The notes under the pieces: model-generated
Databases searched by the model: none
What the model saw: the letters and a program-made list of their open reading frames with translations, nothing else
What the model was told of the DNA's origin: nothing
Position numbers and translations under genes: made by a program
IMG/VR virus record: IMGVR_UViG_3300001778_000208
Location: 1-26,779 of that record
Reading direction: 5' to 3' (one strand)
Length of the DNA: 26,779 nt
Source: a virus
In this document: positions 8,272-16,501 of the stretch, one piece after another
How the letters are laid out: each line of letters opens with the position of its first letter
Numbering within the stretch: position 1 is the first letter of the stretch

Positions 8272-9303
8272 ATGGCAAGTTATGAGTCCAAAAGGGAATT
8301 TTTAAGACTTGAACCAAATTTTAGAAAAAGTTTGGTTCAAGAAGTATTACCAGAATATTTCCAAGATACTTATCCAAATCTAATACAATTTTTGGAGGGT
8401 TATTATGAATGGTTGGATTCTGATGAAAATGTTGGTGGGTCTATACAAGAATTAAGAACTGTAAGAGATTTACAGGATACCACACTTAAAAAACTTGACC
8501 TGGTATTTGATGAATTAGCTCTTGGTATTTCACAAACACAATTTTTATTTCCAAGAGAGGCATTAAGAAATTTTGGTAATTTTTTCAGAGTCAAAGGTTC
8601 GCTTTATTCATCAGAAGGCTTTTTCAGAGCATTTTTTAATGAAAATATTGAAGTAATATACCCTAAGGAATTCATCCTAAAAGTTGGTGTGGATCCTATT
8701 GGTCCAGAACAAGCATTTGTTTTGACAGATGGTAGACTCTATCAAATATTATCCATTCTAATTAAATCTCCAATACCTCTCAATACTTGGAATGATTTAT
8801 ATAGAAAATTTGTGCATCCATCTGGTTTTTATCTTGGTGCTCAAACAGTATTGGAAGGTGAAGGCCAAGTAACAATATCAACTGCTGAATCATTTGTTGA
8901 TTTGGATCCTAGATTAAAGGTTATAACGGCGGCAGCATTTACATATGAACCAATAGGTGAAGCATCAATATTGATTCCAGACGATGGTGGCGACTCTGAT
9001 GGGTGTCCACAAAGAATGAATCCATTACGCACCATTGATTTTTATGGTGGTGCAACAAACAGCATGGCATATTTTACAACATGGTACAGCAGTTTGGATG
9101 AATGGGGTGGTTATCCTAAGGCTGGTTTAACTATGGATGACTATGCAGATTCAGCTGGTGCATCTGCAATGAGATTTGATAATACATATGAAACAATGGA
9201 TAATCGTATCTATGAAGTATTTTGTATTCCTTATGTTAATAATGGGTATGTTTCATCATCTAGTCCTAGAACTATTGGACAATATGTTACATCTTCATTA
9301 TAA
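8272..9303 (+). CDS. Baseplate wedge-type virion protein (position of gp7)
   Basis: A 343-residue structural protein directly after gp6, where T4 encodes gp7 (much larger, 1032 residues). Residues about 20-130 ('EVLPEYFQDTYPNLIQFLEG' then 'YYEWLD', and 'LRNFGNFFRVKGSLYSSEGF') are a domain I know from many virion proteins of marine T4-like phages and that resembles tail protein I-type wedge proteins. The C-terminal third is rich in Tyr, Gly, Ser and Asn and unfamiliar, with the look of a surface beta domain. I infer a wedge or wedge-to-fibre connector; identity with gp7 is not shown. It starts one base after the gp6 stop. A perfect 11-bp inverted repeat lies in its first 70 coding bases. Confidence 0.6.
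   Translation: MASYESKREFLRLEPNFRKSLVQEVLPEYFQDTYPNLIQFLEGYYEWLDSDENVGGSIQELRTVRDLQDTTLKKLDLVFDELALGISQTQFLFPREALRNFGNFFRVKGSLYSSEGFFRAFFNENIEVIYPKEFILKVGVDPIGPEQAFVLTDGRLYQILSILIKSPIPLNTWNDLYRKFVHPSGFYLGAQTVLEGEGQVTISTAESFVDLDPRLKVITAAAFTYEPIGEASILIPDDGGDSDGCPQRMNPLRTIDFYGGATNSMAYFTTWYSSLDEWGGYPKAGLTMDDYADSAGASAMRFDNTYETMDNRIYEVFCIPYVNNGYVSSSSPRTIGQYVTSSL
8308..8341 (+). repeat. Perfect 11-bp inverted repeat (hairpin) inside the wedge-type gene
   Basis: CTTGAACCAAA (8308-8318) and its exact reverse complement TTTGGTTCAAG (8331-8341) are separated by 12 bases. In RNA this would be an 11-bp stem with a 12-base loop, 37 bases into the gene that starts at 8272. The sequence is coding (LEPNFRKSLVQ), so the repeat may be chance or may modulate expression between gp6 and the next gene. 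There is no T-run after it, so a terminator is unlikely. Confidence 0.6.
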
Positions 9304-9308
9304 ACCTT

Positions 9309-9316
9309 TATAAATA
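9309..9316 (+). promoter_or_regulatory. T4-type late promoter before the first fibre gene
   Basis: A perfect TATAAATA box in the 40-base gap between the wedge-type gene and the fibre gene at 9344. A GTAGGATTT ribosome site follows about 10 bases before the ATG. Its position in a non-coding gap, at a distance like that of the box before gp25, supports a real promoter. Confidence 0.75.
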
Positions 9317-9343
9317 ACAATAATTTAATTTGTAGGATTTAAT

Positions 9344-10561
9344 ATGGGTAAGCAAATAGTTAATGTCGGAACTACCGGTAATGATGGAACCGGTGATGAT
9401 CTACGTACAGCCGGCAATAAAATTAATGATAACTTTACAGAATTATATGATGATGTAAGGACCTTATTGGTACAAACTGGTGCTGGTGGTACACGTTATG
9501 GTGTCACCTTTGATAGTAATGCTATACGTTTTGAAGGTGTTGCAGATTCCTGGGAAACAACACTTACAGTTATTAATCCTACAAAAGATAATACAATTTC
9601 ATTACCAGATTCAAGCGGTACATTGGTTTTGGATACCAATATTGCTGCAGTTGTTAATACTGCAACAATTGGTATTATTAATTCAGTAGTTGATTCAAAT
9701 TATATTGCTGTACGTACCGGTGTTGCTATGGATTCTGGTGCAACACTTCTTATTGTTAGAGCAAATTCTGTAGATTCTGCAGATGTACAACTTTTAGTAG
9801 ATTCTGCTTATGTTCAAGCAAGACAACTTGCGGGAACAGATTCAGCACTATTTACTAAATTATCTGCAATTGCAGGACACGTTGTTCCATCGGTTGATAG
9901 TACATATGATCTTGGTGATTCCGCACGTAAATGGAAAGATCTTTGGTTAAGTGGTACTACAATCCATCTTGGTGATGCTACAATTACAAATGATGGTACT
10001 AATATTTCATTTGGTAGACCTATTGAAGCAAATATCAAAGTTGAAAATTCTATGGATCTTAAAGGTAATTCCATTGTAGATTCAAATGGTATTAATTTAA
10101 GATCTCCAAAATATAATTTTGGAACAATTGATGGTGCACAATATGTTCACTTTAATCAATCTGCTCCACAAATTAGAATTGGAGATTCCAATACTCCAGC
10201 AGGTTATATACAACTAGGTCATAACGCAACAGATAATGTATCTGTAGGTAAAGGCACTGTTCATTATAATTCAACGAGTAATAAATTTTCATTTAAGGAT
10301 AGTGACGGTTGGTTTACATTACCAAGAACAGCATTTGATTCAGCAAATGTAATTAACACAGTTGATTCTGATTATGTAAGAGCCAGAGCAATTGAAATAG
10401 ATTTTAGAAATTATGATGTGGCCACAGTGCCAAACTCACCAGAACATGGTAATACAATTTTTGTCAATAATGGTAATTCAGGTGCACCTTGTCTTGCAGT
10501 CTATGATAGTGATGCAGGATATTATAGAAGAATTGCACTTGGTACACAGATTAGTACTTAA
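9344..10561 (+). CDS. Asp-Ser-rich fibre protein (short tail fibre-like)
   Basis: Probable trimeric fibre attached to the baseplate. The N-terminal 40 residues ('GTTGNDGTGDDLRTAGNKIN' then 'DNFTELYDDV') are a common attachment motif of phage fibre and virion proteins. Around residues 180-210, 'VPSVDSTYDLGDSARKWKDL' then 'WLSGTTIHLG' is the familiar 'YDLGs..rkWkdlylsGtti' fibre repeat. The dipeptide Asp-Ser occurs 16 times in 405 residues by my count, often as DSAYV or DSNY, written with varied codons (GATAGT, GATTCT, GATTCA), so the protein and not the DNA is repeated. It has its own late promoter and lies between wedge genes. Which receptor it binds cannot be read from this sequence. Confidence 0.7.
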   Translation: MGKQIVNVGTTGNDGTGDDLRTAGNKINDNFTELYDDVRTLLVQTGAGGTRYGVTFDSNAIRFEGVADSWETTLTVINPTKDNTISLPDSSGTLVLDTNIAAVVNTATIGIINSVVDSNYIAVRTGVAMDSGATLLIVRANSVDSADVQLLVDSAYVQARQLAGTDSALFTKLSAIAGHVVPSVDSTYDLGDSARKWKDLWLSGTTIHLGDATITNDGTNISFGRPIEANIKVENSMDLKGNSIVDSNGINLRSPKYNFGTIDGAQYVHFNQSAPQIRIGDSNTPAGYIQLGHNATDNVSVGKGTVHYNSTSNKFSFKDSDGWFTLPRTAFDSANVINTVDSDYVRARAIEIDFRNYDVATVPNSPEHGNTIFVNNGNSGAPCLAVYDSDAGYYRRIALGTQIST

Positions 10562-10573
10562 TAGGATATAAAG

Positions 10574-11929
10574 ATGCCAGCAATTGTAACAGATGCCCTA
10601 CGGAGACAAATTGCACAAGACTTCTTTGACCAGTTTACGAATGATACACGTAAGTATTATATCGGCGTTGGTCGTTCGGAGCAGTGGGATTCTTCAGATA
10701 CGGTTCCAACACCAACAAATACACCTACCACTACGGAGGCATTTAGAAATAGTCTCCAATCTGTTAAAAAAGTTGAAGCAACATCATTGGTTGTGCCAAG
10801 AAATACTTGGGCATCAGGCGCAATCTATTCTCAGTATGATGATCAACAAGGTGGGTATCCAACTCAGCCATACTATGTGATGAATGAAAATAGACAAGTT
10901 TATGTTTGTTTGGAAACAGGCCGAGATGCTACAGGTGCTGCTGTACCATCGACTGTGCAACCTACACATTCAAATTTGGATTCACGCAGAGAATCAGACG
11001 GTTATGTTTGGAAATTCCTTTTCACTATTAGTGCTGAAAGAGCAAATAATTTCTTATCCGCTAATTTTATGCCAACACTTTTACAAGGCGCCACGGACTC
11101 AAATTCTACTGGTATCCAATTAAAACAAAAGGCAGTGCAGGATGCTGCCACACCAGGTGAGATTCTCAGTATCATTGTAACCGATGGTGGTGCAGGATAC
11201 ACAAGCATTCCAACAGTAACACTTACCGATCCAAATGGTTCCGGTGCATCATTTAATGTTACCATTGATTCTGCAACCGGACAAGTTGTTCGTATTCGTA
11301 TGGACGATAGTACAAATGGTGATATTGCTGGACATGGTTCTGGATATACCAATCCATCACTTACATTTAATGGCGGTGGTGCAACACGTAATGCCTCGGC
11401 AAGAGCAGTATTAGGTCCTGATTCAGGTATTGGTAGAGATCCAAGAGAGGATCTAAAATCTGCATCTGTAATGTTCCATGCTGAACTTAAAGGAACAGAT
11501 AGTGATTTTATTGTAAATCAAGATTTTAGACAAGTAGGACTTATTCGTGATATTAAAGGCAATGATAATACAATCTTTACCGAAACAACTGGTAATGCTC
11601 TTAAATCAATGACACTTTCTAGTATTATCACACAATTTACTGCTGATAAAATTATTGAAGGTCAAACAACTTTAGCAAGAGCATATATAGATGAAGTAGA
11701 TTCAAATATACTCTATTACCATCAAACAACGTCTACAGGATTTGTTGCCTTTCAAGATGGTGAATTGATTGAGGAAACAAACGGTGGTGGTGAAGGCGTT
11801 ATTGATTCTGCATCAATTATTGGAGAGGTATTACCTTCAACTGGTGAAGTTCTCTTCATTGATAATAGATCACCAGTTGATAGAGCTACAGCACAAAATG
11901 AAGATATTAAAGTTATTATTCAATTCTAA
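10574..11929 (+). CDS. gp8: gp8-like baseplate wedge protein with inserted domain
   Basis: Wedge subunit of the baseplate. Landmarks match T4 gp8 in order: 'YYIGVGRSEQW' (T4 'FITFGRSEPW'), 'LVVPRNTW' (T4 'VIPRRDW'), 'DGYVWKFLFTI' (T4 'DGYVWEYLFEI'), and the end 'GEVLFIDNRSPVDRATAQNE' then 'DIKVIIQF' (T4 'GEMIYMENRPPI...DQTEEINILFTF'). It is 451 residues against 334 in T4. Most of the difference is an insertion around residues 195-285 that carries two 'GxGYtxxP' units ('DGGAGYTSIPTVTLTDPNG' and 'GHGSGYTNPSLTFNGGG'), a small beta motif frequent in marine phage virion proteins. The ribosome site AGGATA lies before the ATG, and the gap to the next gene is 11 bases with the similar leader AAGGATA. 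Confidence 0.88.
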   Translation: MPAIVTDALRRQIAQDFFDQFTNDTRKYYIGVGRSEQWDSSDTVPTPTNTPTTTEAFRNSLQSVKKVEATSLVVPRNTWASGAIYSQYDDQQGGYPTQPYYVMNENRQVYVCLETGRDATGAAVPSTVQPTHSNLDSRRESDGYVWKFLFTISAERANNFLSANFMPTLLQGATDSNSTGIQLKQKAVQDAATPGEILSIIVTDGGAGYTSIPTVTLTDPNGSGASFNVTIDSATGQVVRIRMDDSTNGDIAGHGSGYTNPSLTFNGGGATRNASARAVLGPDSGIGRDPREDLKSASVMFHAELKGTDSDFIVNQDFRQVGLIRDIKGNDNTIFTETTGNALKSMTLSSIITQFTADKIIEGQTTLARAYIDEVDSNILYYHQTTSTGFVAFQDGELIEETNGGGEGVIDSASIIGEVLPSTGEVLFIDNRSPVDRATAQNEDIKVIIQF

Positions 11930-11940
11930 GGATATAGAGA

Positions 11941-14900
11941 ATGTCAACAATACTTAATTCAAGAGTTCTCAGTAATACTTATAAGGACGATTTTTCAGAT
12001 AGTGATGGCTATTATCGTATCCTATTTAATAGTGGCAGACCACTACAGGCTCGTGAACTTACACAAATGCAGACAATTCTGCAAGAGCAGATTAAAAGAT
12101 TTGGTAATAATATCTTTAAGGAAGGTGGTGTTGTAAAACCCGGAGAGGCCATTCTTAATAACTCATATGAATTTGCAAAGCTAATCACAACACAATATGC
12201 ACTTCCTTCACAGCCAAATTCTATTGTAGGTAATACATTCACAGGTAATATTTCTGGTATTACTGCCAGAATCATTGAGGTTGTACCGGCAGAAAATAGT
12301 GATCCAGCAACAATTTATATTGCATATACTAATGGTCCTACATCACAATCAGGTCTAACAACTCCTAGGTTTACTGCTGGTGAAACTATTACTGATGGAT
12401 CAGTAACTCTTAGAGTACAAGAAACAAATACAACTGCTAATCCTGCTGTAGGTAGAGGTTTGAGATACTCAATCGGTGCTGGTGTTTATTATGCAAAAGG
12501 TTTCTTTGTTTTTACCGAAGCACAAAGTTATATTGTTTCAAAATATACTGATACAGCAAATGAAATTGTTGGTTATAAAATTGTTGAAGATGTTGTAAAT
12601 GTTGATGATGATATTGGATTATATGATAATCAGGGTGCAGTACCTAATATTTCATCTCCTGGCGCTGACAGACTTAGAATTACATTAAATCTTACAAAGG
12701 AATCCGCAATTCAGGCCGGTGATAATTTTATTCCTATTGCTACAATTAAGGATGGTGTTGTCTTTAGAACTGTGGATGAGGATAATTCCTATAATGTTCT
12801 TAGAGATGTTATTGCTACAAGAATTAAGGAAAATTCTGGTGATTATATTGTAAAGCCATTTAAATTATCATTTGAAGAAGATTCAGATCAGGATAATCTT
12901 ATTATGAATGTAAGTCCTGGAACTGCAGTTGTTGATGGTTATAGAGCAAATTTATATACTCCGTATAAAAAAAGAATAGTAAAACCTTCAACAACAAAAG
13001 AAATTCAAAATGAAATTACAGCCATAGGATTTGGCAATTATGTTCTTGTTGATAATGGTACCTCGAATAATACTGCAGGGATGCCTAATATAAATTCATT
13101 TGAGAAATTAAATTTACGTACAGCTGTTAATCATGGTGGTTCTACAATTGGTACCGCTCGTGTCCGCCAAATTGTAAGAGATTCTGGTAATATCCTAAGG
13201 TATTATCTTTTTGATATTCAAATGAATAGTGGTCAAAATTTTAGAAATGTAGTGAGCATTGGTACTTCTGGCACTGATTATTTTAATCTATATAGACCAT
13301 TAGGTAAGGCAGAACTTAAAGAAGTAACAAAAAATAATTTATTATTTAACTTGCCACGATTTAGGCCTCAGGCATTAGATGATATTAGTCTTCAAGTACA
13401 ACGTAGATTTCAACAAACAACCGATGGTGCTGGTGCAGTATCACTTACACTAACGGCAAGTGGTGAAACATTTGCAAATACTGCAGATTGGATAGCGGCA
13501 CCAGATGGTGATGATATTCTAAATACCGGACTTACATTTGCATCAAGCCCTGTTGGTCAGGTTGCAGCAAATATTACAGGTTTAAGTGCATCAACCTCAT
13601 ATGAATTTTTAGTTTATGTAAATAAATCCATAGGTACAATTAGAAGTAAAACTAAAACTGAAACAACAATTACAGTTGCACCAGATGGTAATGGAAATAT
13701 TCCGCTTGGTAAAGCAGATATTTTTAAAGTAAAAAGAGTTACCATAAACGATTCTGATGGTTTGGATATTTCATCTAGATATGAATTAGATAATGGACAA
13801 AGAGATAACTATTATGCACTTGGTTCACTTAAACTAATAGCAGGAAATACAGCACCAACTACAGCCTTTGTAAGATATGAATATTTTACACACGGCGCAA
13901 ATGGTGATTTCTTTGCAATCAATTCATATACTGGTCAGGTTGATTATAACAAAATTCAGAATTATAATCTTGCAAATGGTAATCAAATTAATTTAAGAAA
14001 TGTAATTGATTTTAGATCAGTTATGGATTCGGATGGTGAATTTGCTAACTCTGCAAAGGGGGCAAGGGTTAATGAATTACCACAAGTAAATGATACAGTA
14101 CAATCTGATATTTCATATTATTTACCTGAAAAAGCTATATTATCAATTAATTCTGATGGTGTATTGGTACTTCGAACTGGTGATGCTTCATTTAATCCTG
14201 TGGCTCCTCGTACACCAGTTGGCAATCTAGCACTTTATGATATATTCTTTGGTCCAAACACGCTTAATGATTCAGATTTATCTATTACTAAACGTGATCA
14301 TCGCAGATATACCATGAAGGATATTGCAAGACTTGAAGAAAGAGTGGATCGTAATGAAGAAATGATTGCTCTTAATCTACTTGAAATTGATACAAAAAAT
14401 CTACAAGTGTTTGATTCCAGTGGTTTGGATAGAACTAAATCTGGATTTTTTGTGGACAATTTTAGTACTCAGATTTATTCAGATACTAGAAATCCAGATT
14501 ACAGAGCGGCAATAGATCCACAATTAAATCTATTGGTTCCAACTTTTAATGAGGATAATATTCGTTTAATTTATGATTCAGATGCCTCAACAAATGTAGT
14601 TAGAAAAGGTGATAATGTTTATTTAAAGCATAGTGTGGTGGAATACATTTCTCAAACACAAGCATCAAAGGCAATTAAAATTAATCCATTTGAAGCAATT
14701 GTGTATATAGGTGATATCCAACTTTCACCTTCATCTGATGAATGGAGAGAGGTTAATATTCGTGCAAAGAAAATGGTTGATGGTGGTACAAAACTTGATA
14801 CAACCCAAGCCTATCTTTGGAATAATTGGCAATGGAATTGGGGTGGTAAATCACTTGAATCCTTAAAGGTTGGAGACACCACCAATACAAAAACGGAAAC

Positions 14901-16038
14901 AACTTCTACAAAAATTCATTCAAATGTAAATAAGGTGGTTTCAGAAGAAACATTACTTGAAGTTATAAATGAAAAAGTAATCGACATTGCCCTAATACCA
15001 TTTATGAGATCACGTAAGGTTTATTTTAAAGCTGAAGGGTTAAGACCTAATTCTAAGGTATGGGCATATTTTGATGAGGTTCGAGTTGATGCATGGGTAA
15101 AAGAAGAAACATTTGTAAGAATGTCAACTGATCATAAGGATTATGGTAATACACAAAATAATGCTACTGCTCATCCAGAAGGTGCAACGGAATTAATTAC
15201 AGATACGAATGGTACTATTGAAGGTTCTTTCTTTATACCAAATACAAAATCAATTCGATTCCGCACTGGGATTAAAGAGTTTATGATTTTGGATGTTAGT
15301 GGTGGAGATAAAAAGAAAAGTGGAACAATCGCTGATGCGTTATATGCATCAACCGGTTATCTAGACACCATTGACCAAACAATAAAATCAACTCGTGTAT
15401 TGAATGTTGATCATGTTAGAACAAGTAAAAACAGATATATTCCACCTAGCAATAACTATGGAGGCGGTGGTAAGGAACATACGTCTCAGGGTCAAAAATA
15501 TTATCAAGGGACTGGTAAGACTGGTGCATCTGGTTTAAAAGCCTATAATGAAATGACACAGTCCCGTTTTGAAAGTAAAGGTATGGGGTCAAGTGGTGGT
15601 TCCGATGGTTGTTTCCTAGCCGGTACTATGGTTACAATGGCTGATGGTACATCGAAGGCAATTGAAACAATTCAACTTGGTGAACGGGTTGCAATTGGTG
15701 GAAGTATTTTTGCCAAAGGTGAATTCCTTGTGAATGATCTACATGATTATAAAGGAATTAAAGTATCTGGTTCGCACCCAGTTTATGAAAATGGTAAATG
15801 GGTACAAGTTGCAAACTCTGAACATGGTGTACCAATAAATAATGAAACAGTTGTGGTTTATAATTTTGGTACAGAAAATAGAAGAATTGAAATTGAAGGT
15901 ATTACATTTACAGATTACTTCGTTGCTTCAGAAACAGAGGCTTTGGAAGTAATGCAAGATGCATATCTTGAAAACTGGCGTGAATTAGTGGCTGAAAATA
16001 ATAAAGGTATGGTGGAAAGATTAAATAATGAATTGTAG
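11941..16038 (+). CDS. Large DUF4815-type virion protein with C-terminal Hint domain
   Basis: At 1365 residues this is the largest protein in the window, probably a major peripheral baseplate or fibre-holder subunit. The start ('SRVLSNTYKDDFSDSDGYYR' then 'ILFNSGRPLQARELTQMQTI') is the DUF4815-type N-terminus common in T4-like marine phages. A short coiled coil lies around 800-825 ('DIARLEERVDRNEEMIALNL'). The block 'IALIPFMRSRKVYFKAEGLR' followed by 'PNSKVWAYFDEV' (about 1018-1050) is another familiar virion domain. A Gly/Ser-rich linker (about 1175-1222) leads to a Hint domain: Cys1224 in 'GCFLAGTMVTMADGTSKAIE', then 'SGSHPVYENGKW' (His1279) and the final strands 'VVYNF' to 'DYFVAS'. The C-terminal His-Asn of true inteins is absent. 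The last 11 bases overlap the next gene. The AAGGATA leader supports the start. Confidence 0.8.
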   Translation: MSTILNSRVLSNTYKDDFSDSDGYYRILFNSGRPLQARELTQMQTILQEQIKRFGNNIFKEGGVVKPGEAILNNSYEFAKLITTQYALPSQPNSIVGNTFTGNISGITARIIEVVPAENSDPATIYIAYTNGPTSQSGLTTPRFTAGETITDGSVTLRVQETNTTANPAVGRGLRYSIGAGVYYAKGFFVFTEAQSYIVSKYTDTANEIVGYKIVEDVVNVDDDIGLYDNQGAVPNISSPGADRLRITLNLTKESAIQAGDNFIPIATIKDGVVFRTVDEDNSYNVLRDVIATRIKENSGDYIVKPFKLSFEEDSDQDNLIMNVSPGTAVVDGYRANLYTPYKKRIVKPSTTKEIQNEITAIGFGNYVLVDNGTSNNTAGMPNINSFEKLNLRTAVNHGGSTIGTARVRQIVRDSGNILRYYLFDIQMNSGQNFRNVVSIGTSGTDYFNLYRPLGKAELKEVTKNNLLFNLPRFRPQALDDISLQVQRRFQQTTDGAGAVSLTLTASGETFANTADWIAAPDGDDILNTGLTFASSPVGQVAANITGLSASTSYEFLVYVNKSIGTIRSKTKTETTITVAPDGNGNIPLGKADIFKVKRVTINDSDGLDISSRYELDNGQRDNYYALGSLKLIAGNTAPTTAFVRYEYFTHGANGDFFAINSYTGQVDYNKIQNYNLANGNQINLRNVIDFRSVMDSDGEFANSAKGARVNELPQVNDTVQSDISYYLPEKAILSINSDGVLVLRTGDASFNPVAPRTPVGNLALYDIFFGPNTLNDSDLSITKRDHRRYTMKDIARLEERVDRNEEMIALNLLEIDTKNLQVFDSSGLDRTKSGFFVDNFSTQIYSDTRNPDYRAAIDPQLNLLVPTFNEDNIRLIYDSDASTNVVRKGDNVYLKHSVVEYISQTQASKAIKINPFEAIVYIGDIQLSPSSDEWREVNIRAKKMVDGGTKLDTTQAYLWNNWQWNWGGKSLESLKVGDTTNTKTETTSTKIHSNVNKVVSEETLLEVINEKVIDIALIPFMRSRKVYFKAEGLRPNSKVWAYFDEVRVDAWVKEETFVRMSTDHKDYGNTQNNATAHPEGATELITDTNGTIEGSFFIPNTKSIRFRTGIKEFMILDVSGGDKKKSGTIADALYASTGYLDTIDQTIKSTRVLNVDHVRTSKNRYIPPSNNYGGGGKEHTSQGQKYYQGTGKTGASGLKAYNEMTQSRFESKGMGSSGGSDGCFLAGTMVTMADGTSKAIETIQLGERVAIGGSIFAKGEFLVNDLHDYKGIKVSGSHPVYENGKWVQVANSEHGVPINNETVVVYNFGTENRRIEIEGITFTDYFVASETEALEVMQDAYLENWRELVAENNKGMVERLNNEL
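15610..16035 (+). other. Hint (hedgehog/intein-type) domain at the end of the 1365-residue virion protein
   Basis: Covers residues 1224-1365. Seen: the nucleophile Cys1224 directly after Gly, the block A pattern 'CFLAGTMVTMADGT', 'IQLGERV', a block B-like Sxx-His (S1276, H1279), and a block F-like 'VYNF...IEGITFTDYFVAS'. Known of the family: Cys carries out an N-S acyl shift, and block B assists. Absent: the terminal Asn and a C-extein nucleophile. So protein splicing is not expected. Self-cleavage at Gly1223-Cys1224, or transfer of the upstream part to a nucleophile, remains possible. Confidence 0.75.
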
Positions 16039-16498
16039 AAATTGGAATTTAGATAATGATTATGATATGGTAACAGAATGGCTTAAAGGTCATCATTTTA
16101 ATTCTCTTCCACCTAAAAACATACTATCAAACTACGGTATTATAGTAGAAGAAGATAATAAAAGTATTTGTGCAGCTGCACTTTATATGGATACAGGGGA
16201 AAGAAAATCCGGATTTGCTTATATGTATGGAATTTTTTCAGATCCAAAAGCAAATAAAATAAAATTAGTAAAAGCCATGAAAATGTGCTTGAATGGAATA
16301 AAAAAATTAGCCAAAACAAATGATATAGATCTTATATGGACTACAACTGGTGAAAGTGCTTTACTTAGATTATATCCAAAAAATGGGATGACATTAGTAG
16401 AAAATAATTTATCAGCATTTATTGTGAATGTTAATGACAAATATACAGATCATCGATGGTTAATGAGTGCTGAAATCGAGAATGAGTTAACGAGGTAA
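16028..16498 (+). CDS. GNAT-like N-acetyltransferase
   Basis: A 156-residue protein with the layout of the GNAT acetyltransferase fold: an N-terminal strand-helix segment ('YDMVTEWLKGHHFNSLPPKN'), strands around 'YGIIVEEDNKSICAAALYMD', a central strand with 'AYMYGIFSDPKANKIKLVKA' where the acetyl-CoA pyrophosphate loop and helix would lie, and a closing 'LLRLYPKNGMTLVENNLSAF' segment resembling the GNAT 'lY.k.GF' end. The usual Q/R-x-x-G-x-G/A loop is not clear (K-A-N-K-I-K instead), so activity is uncertain. The ATG lies 11 bases inside the end of the Hint-bearing gene, with GGAAAG upstream, which suggests coupled translation. A small enzyme among virion genes is odd; a virion or assembly partner of the upstream protein is possible. 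Confidence 0.55.
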   Translation: MNCRNWNLDNDYDMVTEWLKGHHFNSLPPKNILSNYGIIVEEDNKSICAAALYMDTGERKSGFAYMYGIFSDPKANKIKLVKAMKMCLNGIKKLAKTNDIDLIWTTTGESALLRLYPKNGMTLVENNLSAFIVNVNDKYTDHRWLMSAEIENELTR

Positions 16499-16501
16499 AA
16501 A

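Noticed and set aside
8266-8273. TATAAAAT before the wedge-type gene
   Set aside because: One mismatch to the late consensus, and it overlaps the gp6 stop and the next ATG, leaving no room for a leader.
15610-16035. A splicing intein
   Set aside because: The domain is at the end of the protein with no C-extein, and the terminal His-Asn and following nucleophile are absent.
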